The notes beneath the pieces are model-generated. The model saw nothing but the letters and a program-made list of their open reading frames with translations, ran no database searches and was not told the DNA's origin. A stretch of 64,000 bases of DNA. Origin: an uncultured Enterobacteriaceae bacterium. Its GTDB lineage: Bacteria; Pseudomonadota; Gammaproteobacteria; Enterobacterales; Enterobacteriaceae. The number at the start of each line of letters is the position of its first letter. Within the stretch, counting starts at the first letter, position 1. The DNA lies in the NCBI GenBank assembly GCA_936920625.1, contig CAKZHC010000051.1, positions 3,768 to 67,767 on the forward strand, read 5' to 3'. A program made the translations under genes and the position numbers. Positions 56,606 through 64,000 of the stretch are shown here, in pieces.

Positions 56606-57532
56606 ATGAGACTCAGGAAATACAATAAAAGTTTGGGGATGTTGTTATTAATTGCAGGTACGTTATTGTTAAGTGGCTGTAATAGCGCATTACTAGATCC
56701 CAAAGGCCAAATTGGACTGGAACAGCGTTCACTAATACTCACGGCCTTTGGTCTGATGTTAATCGTCGTTATCCCTGCTATATCAATGGCTATTTTTTTC
56801 GCCCGAAGATACCGGGCGTCCAATACCAGTGCAAAATATAGTCCAAACTGGTCTCACTCCAATAAAGTCGAAGCGGTGGTATGGTCTGTTCCCATCCTTA
56901 TCATTGTATTTCTCGCCATTCTGACGTGGAAATCGACCCACGCTCTGGACCCCTACAAGCCACTGGTTTCTGATGTCCAGCCAATTGAAGTCGATGTGGT
57001 TGCGTTAGACTGGAAATGGTTGTTCATCTATCCCAGCCTGGGCATTGCAACTGTCAATGAACTGGCTTTTCCCGCCAACACCCCAGTGAATTTTCGTGTT
57101 ACCTCCAACACCGTTATGAATTCTTTCTTCATTCCGACATTAGGCAGTCAGATCTACGCCATGGCCGGAATGCAGACTAAGCTTCACCTGATCGCAGATC
57201 AACCGGGTACCTTCAATGGCATTTCAGCAAATTACAGCGGTCGTGGTTTTTCAGGCATGAAGTTCAAAGCGATTGCGACTCCAGACAACGCAACGTTTGA
57301 ACAGTGGGTAGCCAAAGCTAAGAAGTCCCCCAATAAACTCAACTCAATGGATGACTTTGAAAAGCTTGCAACCCCCAGTGAAAACCATCCGGTTGAATTC
57401 TTCTCTAGTGTCAGCCCGGCATTATTCAAAGATATTATTGAAAAGTTTATGGGCCACGGAGAAAACATGGCCATGCATGGTCACGAGAGTATGGCCATGG
57501 GTAACACTACTCACGCGGGAGCCGAGGAATAA
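56606..57532 (+). CDS. cyoA: Cytochrome bo3 ubiquinol oxidase subunit II
   Basis: 308 residues (E. coli 315). Lipoprotein signal ends LLLSGC with C25 lipidated; two transmembrane helices (residues 43-65 and about 90-110) then a periplasmic cupredoxin-like domain without copper ligands. WKWLFIYPSLGIATVNELAF is conserved. The C-terminal tail is His/Met-rich (MGHGENMAMHGHESMAMG), like E. coli. First gene of cyoABCDE. Confidence 0.97.
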   Translation: MRLRKYNKSLGMLLLIAGTLLLSGCNSALLDPKGQIGLEQRSLILTAFGLMLIVVIPAISMAIFFARRYRASNTSAKYSPNWSHSNKVEAVVWSVPILIIVFLAILTWKSTHALDPYKPLVSDVQPIEVDVVALDWKWLFIYPSLGIATVNELAFPANTPVNFRVTSNTVMNSFFIPTLGSQIYAMAGMQTKLHLIADQPGTFNGISANYSGRGFSGMKFKAIATPDNATFEQWVAKAKKSPNKLNSMDDFEKLATPSENHPVEFFSSVSPALFKDIIEKFMGHGENMAMHGHESMAMGNTTHAGAEE

Positions 57533-57537
57533 ATACA

Positions 57538-59526
57538 ATGTTTGGAAAATTATCACTGGATGCTATCCCATACCATGAACCCATCATCATGGTAACGGTC
57601 GCGGGCATCGTCGTTGTTGCCCTGGCAATCATCGCCGCTATCACTTGGTTCGGCAAATGGAAGTATTTGTGGAAAGAGTGGTTTACTACCGTCGACCATA
57701 AACGTCTGGGCATTATGTACATCATCCTCGCGTTAGTCATGCTGCTGCGCGGATTTGCTGATGCCATAATGATGCGCAGTCAGCAAGTGCTGGCATCTGA
57801 GGGGGGAGGCTTCCTGCCACCTCATCACTATGACCAGGTCTTTACCGCGCATGGGGTCATCATGATTTTCTTCGTGGCAATGCCGCTGGTCATAGGTTTG
57901 ATGAATCTGGTTGTTCCGCTACAAATCGGCGCACGCGATGTAGCTTATCCCTTTCTCAACAATGTCAGTTTTTGGTTCACTGTTGTTGGCGTTATTCTGG
58001 TTAACCTGTCACTGGTAGTGGGTGAGTTCGCCCAGACCGGCTGGCTGGCTTATCCACCCCTCTCCGGCATCCAGTACAGCCCTGATACGGGAGTTGATTA
58101 CTGGATATGGAGCCTGCAATTAGCAGGTATCGGTACCACATTAACCGGTATTAACTTTTTCGTCACAATCATCAAAATGCGTGCACCAGGCATGAGTATG
58201 TTTAAAATGCCGGTATTCACTTGGGCCGTGCTCTGTACCAATGTTCTGATTATTGCAGCGTTCCCAGTATTGACCGTTACTCTTGCCCTGTTAGCTCTGG
58301 ATCGTTACCTCGACTTCCATTTCTTTACCAATGAAATGGGGGGTAACATGATGATGTACATTAACTTAATCTGGATATGGGGCCATCCTGAAGTGTATAT
58401 ACTGGTGCTACCGGTGTTCGGGGTATTCTCTGAAGTGACAGCAACCTTTTCCAAAAAACGCCTATTTGGCTACACCTCGCTGGTATGGGCTACTATCGCC
58501 ATTACCGTGCTCTCATTTCTGGTCTGGCTACACCACTTTTTTACCATGGGAGCAGGAGCAAACGTTAATGCCTTCTTTGGCATCATGACGATGATTATTG
58601 CTATCCCAACTGGCGTTAAAATATTCAACTGGTTGTTCACCATGTATCAGGGCCGGATTGAAATGCGTCCACCTATGCTGTGGACTATTGGCTTTCTGGT
58701 CACCTTTACCGTGGGAGGCATGACCGGTGTATTGCTGTCAGTACCTGGTGCAGACTTCGTCCTGCACAGCAGCCTGTTTCTGATTGCACACTTCCACAAT
58801 GTTATCATTGGTGGCGTCGTCTTTGGATGCTTTGCGGGCGTTAATTATTGGTTCCCGAAAGCCTTTGGCTTCACGCTTAATGAGTCCTGGGGTGTGCGGG
58901 CATTCTGGTTCTGGATTATTGGTTTTTTTGTCGCCTTCATGCCGCTCTATGCCCTGGGCTTTATGGGGATGACACGCCGCTTAAGTCAGGACATCGACCC
59001 GCAGTTCCATCCATTACTTGTCGTCGCTGCTGTCGGTGCTGCATTGATTGCCTGTGGTATCCTTTGTCAGCTAATCCAGTTCTGGGTATCTATTCGTGAT
59101 CGTGACCAAAACCGCGATCTTACCGGTGATCCATGGGGTGGTCGGACACTGGAATGGTCAACTTCATCACCACCTCCCTTCTATAACTTCGCGGTCATTC
59201 CTGAAGTCAGTGAACGCGACGCATTTTGGGATATGAAGGAAAAAGGTGTGGCCTGGAAACCATCTGCGCACTATGAAGAGATTCACATGCCCAGGAATAG
59301 CGGCGCAGGCGTTGTTCTTGCAGCCCTCGCTACTGTGTTCGGTTTTGCCGCTATCTGGCACATCTGGTGGCTGTTTATCGCCTGTTTCATTGGCATTCTA
59401 GCTACCTGGATCATCAAGAGTTTTGATGATGATGTGGATTATTACGTTCCGGTCAAAGAAATTGAACAGATTGAAAAAAAACACTTTGACGAAATCAGCA
59501 GAGCAGGCCTGAATAATGTCAACTGA
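57538..59526 (+). CDS. cyoB: Cytochrome bo3 ubiquinol oxidase subunit I
   Basis: Heme-copper oxidase catalytic subunit, 662 residues (E. coli 663). Heme b/o3 and CuB histidines are seen in FTAHGVIMIF, GHPEVYILVLP (with the His-Tyr crosslink pair), WLHHFFTMG and HFHNVIIGG. About 15 transmembrane helices. Pumps protons while reducing oxygen with ubiquinol. Starts 5 bp after cyoA and overlaps cyoC by 11 nt. Confidence 0.98.
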   Translation: MFGKLSLDAIPYHEPIIMVTVAGIVVVALAIIAAITWFGKWKYLWKEWFTTVDHKRLGIMYIILALVMLLRGFADAIMMRSQQVLASEGGGFLPPHHYDQVFTAHGVIMIFFVAMPLVIGLMNLVVPLQIGARDVAYPFLNNVSFWFTVVGVILVNLSLVVGEFAQTGWLAYPPLSGIQYSPDTGVDYWIWSLQLAGIGTTLTGINFFVTIIKMRAPGMSMFKMPVFTWAVLCTNVLIIAAFPVLTVTLALLALDRYLDFHFFTNEMGGNMMMYINLIWIWGHPEVYILVLPVFGVFSEVTATFSKKRLFGYTSLVWATIAITVLSFLVWLHHFFTMGAGANVNAFFGIMTMIIAIPTGVKIFNWLFTMYQGRIEMRPPMLWTIGFLVTFTVGGMTGVLLSVPGADFVLHSSLFLIAHFHNVIIGGVVFGCFAGVNYWFPKAFGFTLNESWGVRAFWFWIIGFFVAFMPLYALGFMGMTRRLSQDIDPQFHPLLVVAAVGAALIACGILCQLIQFWVSIRDRDQNRDLTGDPWGGRTLEWSTSSPPPFYNFAVIPEVSERDAFWDMKEKGVAWKPSAHYEEIHMPRNSGAGVVLAALATVFGFAAIWHIWWLFIACFIGILATWIIKSFDDDVDYYVPVKEIEQIEKKHFDEISRAGLNNVN

Positions 59527-60136
59527 AACTCTTACTAAGCACCACAACGCGCATGAAAATCATGCGCATCATGAACAAGAGACCGCTGCCAGAAAAATAT
59601 TTGGCTTCTGGGTCTATCTGATGAGCGACTGCATTATCTTTGCAACGCTTTTCGCAACCTATGCTGTTATGGTCAACAACACCGCCGGTGGGCCATCGGG
59701 TAGAGAAATCTTCGAGTTACCCTTTGTCGCGGTAGAAACTGCCCTGTTACTTTTGAGCTCAATCACCTATGGCATGGCTGTCATCGCCATGAACCATAAC
59801 CATAAAGGAACCGTTAATGCCTGGCTGATGCTGACTTTTCTGCTTGGTGCCGGGTTCATCGGAATGGAAATCTATGAGTTTCATAAGCTGATCATGGAAG
59901 GCTATGGCCCAAATCGCAGTGGTTTTTTATCCGGCTTCTTCACTCTGGTCGGAACCCATGGCTTGCACGTAACATCAGGGCTGCTTTGGATGGCGGTAAT
60001 GATGTACCAGGTTGCTACCCGTGGTCTGACAGCCACAAACCGCACCCGCATCATGTGCCTGAGTCTGTTCTGGCACTTTCTGGATGTCGTGTGGATCTGC
60101 GTATTTACTGTAGTTTATCTAATGGGGGCCATGTAA
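59516..60136 (+). CDS. cyoC: Cytochrome bo3 ubiquinol oxidase subunit III
   Basis: 206 residues (E. coli 204), five predicted transmembrane helices. His-rich cytosolic N-terminus (TKHHNAHENHAHHEQE); IFGFWVYLMSDCIIFATLFA and FHKLIMEGYGPNRSGFLSGF are conserved. Overlaps cyoB by 11 nt and the cyoD start by 1 nt (TAATG), so translation is coupled. Confidence 0.97.
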   Translation: MSTETLTKHHNAHENHAHHEQETAARKIFGFWVYLMSDCIIFATLFATYAVMVNNTAGGPSGREIFELPFVAVETALLLLSSITYGMAVIAMNHNHKGTVNAWLMLTFLLGAGFIGMEIYEFHKLIMEGYGPNRSGFLSGFFTLVGTHGLHVTSGLLWMAVMMYQVATRGLTATNRTRIMCLSLFWHFLDVVWICVFTVVYLMGAM

Positions 60137-60468
60137 TGAGTCATTCTGTAAATCAACATGGCGCTTCACACGGTAGCATGAAATCCTATATGGCGGGTTT
60201 TATTCTCTCTATTATCCTGACAACAATCCCGTTCTGGATGGTTATGGAGAGAGTGGCTTCACAAGAAATGACTATTGGTGTAGTGGTAATATGTGCAGTG
60301 GTACAGGTCATTGTTCACCTTGTCTGTTTCCTGCATCTTGATACCAAATCAGAAGGTGGCTGGAATATGATCGCAATGGTTTTCGCGCTGATCATCATTC
60401 TGATCATTGTGATAGCTTCTCTGTGGATTATGTGGAACCTCAACGAAAACATGATGATGGGCCACTAA
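60136..60468 (+). CDS. cyoD: Cytochrome bo3 ubiquinol oxidase subunit IV
   Basis: 110 residues (E. coli 109), three transmembrane helices. Starts MSHSVNQHGASHGSMKSYMA at 60136, sharing a base with the cyoC stop. HLVCFLHLDTKSEGGWNM is conserved. Supports assembly of the oxidase. The same frame is open far upstream, inside cyoC, but that extension is not real. Confidence 0.96.
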   Translation: MSHSVNQHGASHGSMKSYMAGFILSIILTTIPFWMVMERVASQEMTIGVVVICAVVQVIVHLVCFLHLDTKSEGGWNMIAMVFALIIILIIVIASLWIMWNLNENMMMGH

Positions 60469-60481
60469 CCGGGTTATGGTT

Positions 60482-61372
60482 ATGATAAAGCGCTACCTTC
60501 AAGTGACTAAACCGGGAATTATTTTCGGAAATTTGATTTCTGTCGTTGGTGGATTTTTGCTCGCTTCCAGAGGCAACATTAACTACACCCTGTTTGCTGC
60601 CACTTTGGCAGGGGTATCATTAGTGATAGCTTCTGGTTGTGTCTATAACAACATCATCGACAGGGACATCGATAGAAAAATGGAAAGAACCCGAAATCGG
60701 GTTCTGGTTAAGGGTCTTATCTCGCCTGGGGCCAGCCGGATTTACGCCACTGTTCTAGGTATTACAGGATTTCTGTTGCTCTGGCTGGGCGCCAATCCTC
60801 TGGCGATGTGGCTTGCAGTGATGGGTTTTGTAGTCTACGTCGGTATTTACAGCCTCTACATGAAGCGTAACTCGGTTTATGGCACGCTGATAGGCAGTCT
60901 CTCTGGCGCTGCACCGCCGGTAATTGGCTATTGCGCGGTGACTAACGAATTTGACACCGGAGCCTTAATTCTTCTGGCAATATTCAGCTTATGGCAAATG
61001 CCTCACTCTTACGCAATCGCCATCTTCCGCTTCAGAGATTATCAGGCCGCTAATATTCCAGTATTACCTGTAGTCAAAGGCATTCCCACAGCAAAACATC
61101 ATATTACGCTTTATATTCTGGCCTTTATGATTGCCACACTAATGCTGACTCTGAGCGGTTATGCAGGATACAAATATCTGGCTGTTGCAGCAGCGGTCAG
61201 CGTCTGGTGGCTGGGCATGGCAATTTCGGGTTATAAATCGGCCAACGATGACCATGTCTGGGCTCGCAAACTGTTTATGTTCTCCATTGTGGCTATTACC
61301 TCATTAAGTGTCATGATGTCGGTAGACGCTATGACGCCTCCCTCGCATGAATTATTAGCCAGGGCATGGTGA
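60482..61372 (+). CDS. cyoE: Protoheme IX farnesyltransferase (heme O synthase)
   Basis: UbiA-type prenyltransferase that makes heme O for cytochrome bo3; 296 residues, equal to E. coli, from the ATG at 60482; an ATG two codons earlier (60476) is possible. The Asp-rich motif NNIIDRDIDRKMERTRNRVL binds the prenyl diphosphate; second motif in YSLYMKRNSVYGTLIGSLSG. About nine transmembrane helices. Last gene of the cyo operon. Confidence 0.97.
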   Translation: MIKRYLQVTKPGIIFGNLISVVGGFLLASRGNINYTLFAATLAGVSLVIASGCVYNNIIDRDIDRKMERTRNRVLVKGLISPGASRIYATVLGITGFLLLWLGANPLAMWLAVMGFVVYVGIYSLYMKRNSVYGTLIGSLSGAAPPVIGYCAVTNEFDTGALILLAIFSLWQMPHSYAIAIFRFRDYQAANIPVLPVVKGIPTAKHHITLYILAFMIATLMLTLSGYAGYKYLAVAAAVSVWWLGMAISGYKSANDDHVWARKLFMFSIVAITSLSVMMSVDAMTPPSHELLARAW

Positions 61373-61514
61373 AACAGAATCGCAACGCAGGGGGACGCAC
61401 TCTGTTGCCCCTGTTGCCCTCCTTGCTTGTCTATCGTTACTTTGTGTGAATTAATATTTTCCACCGCCCCCTCTTCCCATAAAATAGTGCACAATGATAT
61501 CCCGAGAGGTTGCA

Positions 61515-62888
61515 ATGAATGATCATAAAATGACCCCAACTGAACTACGGGCGGTTTGGGGTCTTGGCGCAGTTTTCTCGCTACGCATGCTGGGAATGTT
61601 TATGGTCCTGCCCGTTCTCACAACCTATGGTATGGCGTTGCAAGGGGCAAGCGAGGCATTAATAGGTATAGCCATCGGCATCTATGGGCTGACACAGGCG
61701 TTATTTCAAATCCCTTTTGGGCTGCTTTCAGATCGTCTTGGCCGTAAACCCCTGATTGTCGGCGGACTGCTTTTATTTGTGCTGGGTAGCATAATAGCAG
61801 CCACTACCACCAGCATCTGGGGTATTATTCTGGGCAGGGCTCTTCAGGGCTCCGGCGCTATCGCAGCGGCAGTGATGGCACTGTTATCTGACCTTACCCG
61901 TGAACAAAACCGCACCAAAGCGATGGCGTTTATTGGCATCAGCTTTGGTATAACCTTTGCAATTGCCATGGTAGCGGGCCCGGTGTTCACTCATGCCTTT
62001 GGCCTGCACTCGCTGTTCTGGATGATAGCTGCTCTGGCAGGTAGCGGTATTATCATCACTCTGGTGTTAGTGCCTTCCACGCCCCATCATTTGCTAAACC
62101 GTGAATCGGCTATCGTAAAGGGCTTCATGGGCCAGTTGCTGACAAACCCGTCACTGTTCAGACTCAATATCAGCATTATGTTTTTACATATGTTACTGAT
62201 GTCCAGTTTCGTTGCCCTGCCCGGCCAGTTAGAACTGGCTGGTTTTCCCGCATCCAAGCACTGGCAGGTCTGGCTTACTACCATGCTGATTTCCTTCGTG
62301 GCAGTTCTCCCATGTATCATCTATGCGGAGGTCAAACGCAAAATGAAGCGGGTTTTTGTCAGCTGTGTCGCACTGTTACTCATGGCTGAAATAGTATTAT
62401 GGCATGCGGGTCATCACTTCTGGGCTCTGGTCGCTGGTGTACAGTTGTTTTTTTTGGCTTTTAATCTGATGGAAGCCATTCTGCCTTCGCTGGTAAGCAA
62501 AGAGGCCCCGGTGGGCTATAAAGGCAGTGCAATGGGTATCTACTCCACCAGCCAGTTTATTGGTGTGGCCATTGGCGGTAGTCTGGGTGGCTGGCTTTAT
62601 GGTCAGTATGCCCCGCACGTGGTATTTCTGGCAGGAGCAGCAATTGCAGCACTCTGGCTTTTGATAAGTTTTACAGTGAATGAACCCTCTTACCACAGTA
62701 GTTTACGCATCATACTGGATGATATGTCAGACTACAGCGAGCTGGAAAACAGGCTCAGGTCTCAGGCCGGCGTTTTTGCTGTTTTTATCGTACCAGATGA
62801 AAAAAGTGCCTACGTCAAAATTGATAGTAAGATCATCAGCCGCCCTGAACTGGAGATGCTGGCTGCCACTCCTGAACTGACCGGATAA
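61515..62888 (+). CDS. yajR: MFS transporter YajR with C-terminal YAM domain
   Basis: 457 residues (E. coli 454). Start at 61515 (MNDHKMTPTELRAVWGLGAV) with GAGG before it. Twelve MFS helices, motif A as FGLLSDRLGRKPLIVGG. The cytoplasmic ferredoxin-like YAM domain covers about the last 65 residues (SELENRLRSQAGVFAVF, SAYVKIDSKIISRPELEML). Substrate unknown. Follows cyoE as in E. coli. Confidence 0.95.
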   Translation: MNDHKMTPTELRAVWGLGAVFSLRMLGMFMVLPVLTTYGMALQGASEALIGIAIGIYGLTQALFQIPFGLLSDRLGRKPLIVGGLLLFVLGSIIAATTTSIWGIILGRALQGSGAIAAAVMALLSDLTREQNRTKAMAFIGISFGITFAIAMVAGPVFTHAFGLHSLFWMIAALAGSGIIITLVLVPSTPHHLLNRESAIVKGFMGQLLTNPSLFRLNISIMFLHMLLMSSFVALPGQLELAGFPASKHWQVWLTTMLISFVAVLPCIIYAEVKRKMKRVFVSCVALLLMAEIVLWHAGHHFWALVAGVQLFFLAFNLMEAILPSLVSKEAPVGYKGSAMGIYSTSQFIGVAIGGSLGGWLYGQYAPHVVFLAGAAIAALWLLISFTVNEPSYHSSLRIILDDMSDYSELENRLRSQAGVFAVFIVPDEKSAYVKIDSKIISRPELEMLAATPELTG

Positions 62889-63110
62889 ATTGATCACTTA
62901 CCTCGGGCGTGTATCGACGCAGATATAAATCTGCCCGGCCGGCACTATCGATCACCCAAAAATTTGGCCATGCTGATAATCAGAATGAAACGCTAATTAA
63001 GAATTAACTCTCTGACGAGGCAGACATGACCTGAAAACGGACTACAGGTGGGAGTTTACTCACGATTAAAACTAGTCAGTCATCCCGCACTAACCTGCCG
63101 GCCCGCTGTT
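62889..63110. other. Short region between convergent yajR and the LuxR-type gene
   Basis: About 220 bp with nothing identified; no strong hairpin with T-tract was seen for either gene. Confidence 0.3.
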
Positions 63111-63862
63111 TCAGAATACAATATCATTTTCAATCTGAATTGATCCCTCAAATGAAAAGCGTTTTGGATTGATAAATCGCTGAGGGAGATAACGATGCAG
63201 ATTACGTTTTTCGCAAAATTCGGCAAAATCCGTGGCGCTATTGACACCCGCTTTTTCGTACAGATTTTGTACCATATCTTCTACCGTACGGCGGGAGCGA
63301 TTAATTGTTTCAGCAATCACTTTACTGGTCATACCCTGTAGTTTCAGGAAGATAACTTCACACTCCTTCTCTGTAAAAAAGTCATCCGGGCGGTTTAGTA
63401 ACAACGAACCGGGTAGCTTCCCTTTAATAAAGTCATTTGGCCGGTAAATTTCTAGAAATTTTACATGGTTAATCGTGCCTATATATTCATTATTTTCATT
63501 ATAAATTGGCACTTTTTTATTAACGTAAGGACATGACGCTCCGTCTGGATGGATCTCAAGCATGCTGAGAGTATTGTGCGGATTATCAAGCATATACTGG
63601 TCCTGATCCTTCCAGTACTTTATTGTCTGCTCTTTCTGATAAAGAGGAGACTTAACCTCTTCATAATATCTTTCTGCCATTTCATCAGTAGTTTTGAGAC
63701 TGGCAAGCTTTGCCAAAGCCATATTTGCGTACAGAATCCTCATTTGCGTACAGAATCCTCGAATCGGGGCTTACTATGCCGATTGGACTCAGAAAAAAAA
63801 TCAAAAGCACGCGTCATCATTTCGGGAATAACGCTGTATGTCTGAATCTTTTCTTTCATCAT
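63111..63862 (-). pseudogene. PAS-LuxR transcription regulator, doubly broken
   Basis: Start at 63862 (MMKEKIQTYSVIPEMMTRAF) after AAAAGG. The natural reading leaves the N-terminal frame at a run of eight T (A8 on plus, 63793-63800; seven T would fit), giving LSPIGIVSPDSRILYANMAL, a PAS start. A 19-bp tandem duplication (63723-63760) then breaks that frame. Beyond it the frame is open to 63111 with a LuxR HTH (FTEKECEVIFLKLQGMTSKV, then IAETINRSRRTVEDMVQNLY). Net +20 nt fits the 752-nt length; restored size 243 residues. The duplication creates an ATG (63743) from which the HTH part could still be made. Confidence 0.82.
63723..63760. repeat. 19-bp exact tandem duplication inside the LuxR-type gene
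   Basis: Two adjacent copies of atttgcgtacagaatcctc (63723-63741 and 63742-63760). Since 19 is not a multiple of three, it shifts the frame. One copy alone gives the PAS-type reading SRILYAN. Confidence 0.97.
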
Positions 63863-63940
63863 TATCATCCTTTTGAGAAGCCAGCCTGAGAAAAACGTAG
63901 GCTTCCCGCATGTTAAATAAACCATCATATGTCAGCTAAG

Positions 63941-64000
63941 CTCAGACAGCTCAGACAGCTCAGACAGCTCAGACAGCTCAGACAGCTCAGACAGCTCAGA
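63941..64000. repeat. 9-bp tandem repeat (minisatellite) at the window edge
   Basis: Unit ctcagacag repeated exactly at least 6.7 times (60 nt) and running off the window. Three codons per unit, open in some frames on both strands (for example Leu-Arg-Gln on plus, Ser-Glu-Leu on minus). It lies about 80 bp upstream of the LuxR-type gene. True copy number and flank are unknown. Confidence 0.97.

Noticed and set aside
1..64000. CRISPR arrays, insertion sequences, integrase or restriction-modification genes
   Set aside because: No spaced palindromic repeats, transposase or integrase motifs were seen; the only tandem repeats are the 9-bp, 19-bp and 5-bp ones described.

Overview
The window is chromosomal DNA of an Enterobacterales bacterium. 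Almost every recognisable protein has its closest remembered counterpart in E. coli K-12, and most genes keep the E. coli neighbourhood. The likely setting is an Erwinia/Pantoea-type or other host-adapted lineage in genome decay. Six or more genes carry frameshifts or stop codons, long gene-free stretches separate intact blocks, and many E. coli neighbours are missing. The species cannot be named from this sequence alone.

Layout. 1-11.3 kb: copper module (copA, cut by the window edge, and cueR, with a textbook CueR promoter), chaperedoxin cnoX, SDR ybbO fused upstream to a tesA remnant, purE-purK, lpxH, ppiB, cysS, ybcJ, folD. 11.7-16.4 kb: accessory island around tRNA-Arg(UCU) argU, with a truncated plasmid-type nuclease gene, an excisionase-like HTH gene, small membrane and exported proteins, broken genes and a pentapeptide-repeat protein. 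16.6-19.7 kb: LysR regulator divergent from a PACE-family efflux gene, then a frameshifted ushA. 20.3-34.1 kb: ybaL, hemH, adk, a compact class-V-aminotransferase-like protein, 1.7 kb without genes, htpG, recR-ybaB-dnaX, apt, rsmS, acrR. 34.2-38.6 kb: acrA (five lesions) and acrB (one frameshift). 39.4-43.8 kb: tomB-hha, 4.5S RNA (ffs), atl, ybaY, tesB, ybaV with a stop codon. 44-54 kb: proteostasis block ppiD, hupB, lon, clpX, clpP, tig, then bolA. 54-61.4 kb: yajG, ampG and the cyoABCDE cytochrome bo3 operon. 61.5-64 kb: yajR, a doubly broken PAS-LuxR regulator and a 9-bp tandem repeat running off the edge.

Relative to E. coli the 18-63 kb part is one collinear block read in reverse, whereas copA to folD-argU is inverted with respect to it. 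Housekeeping genes (protein folding and turnover, tRNA charging, purine and folate metabolism, lipid A, respiration, replication) are intact. The losses fall on drug efflux, periplasmic nucleotide salvage, quorum or host sensing, ammonium transport (amtB-glnK absent) and DNA-uptake-like functions.

No obviously new defence or metabolic system was found. The most unusual items are the compact PLP-fold protein beside adk, the argU island, two stop codons that both match C-to-T change at Dcm sites, and a recurrent pattern of short tandem duplications and homopolymer slips as inactivating lesions.
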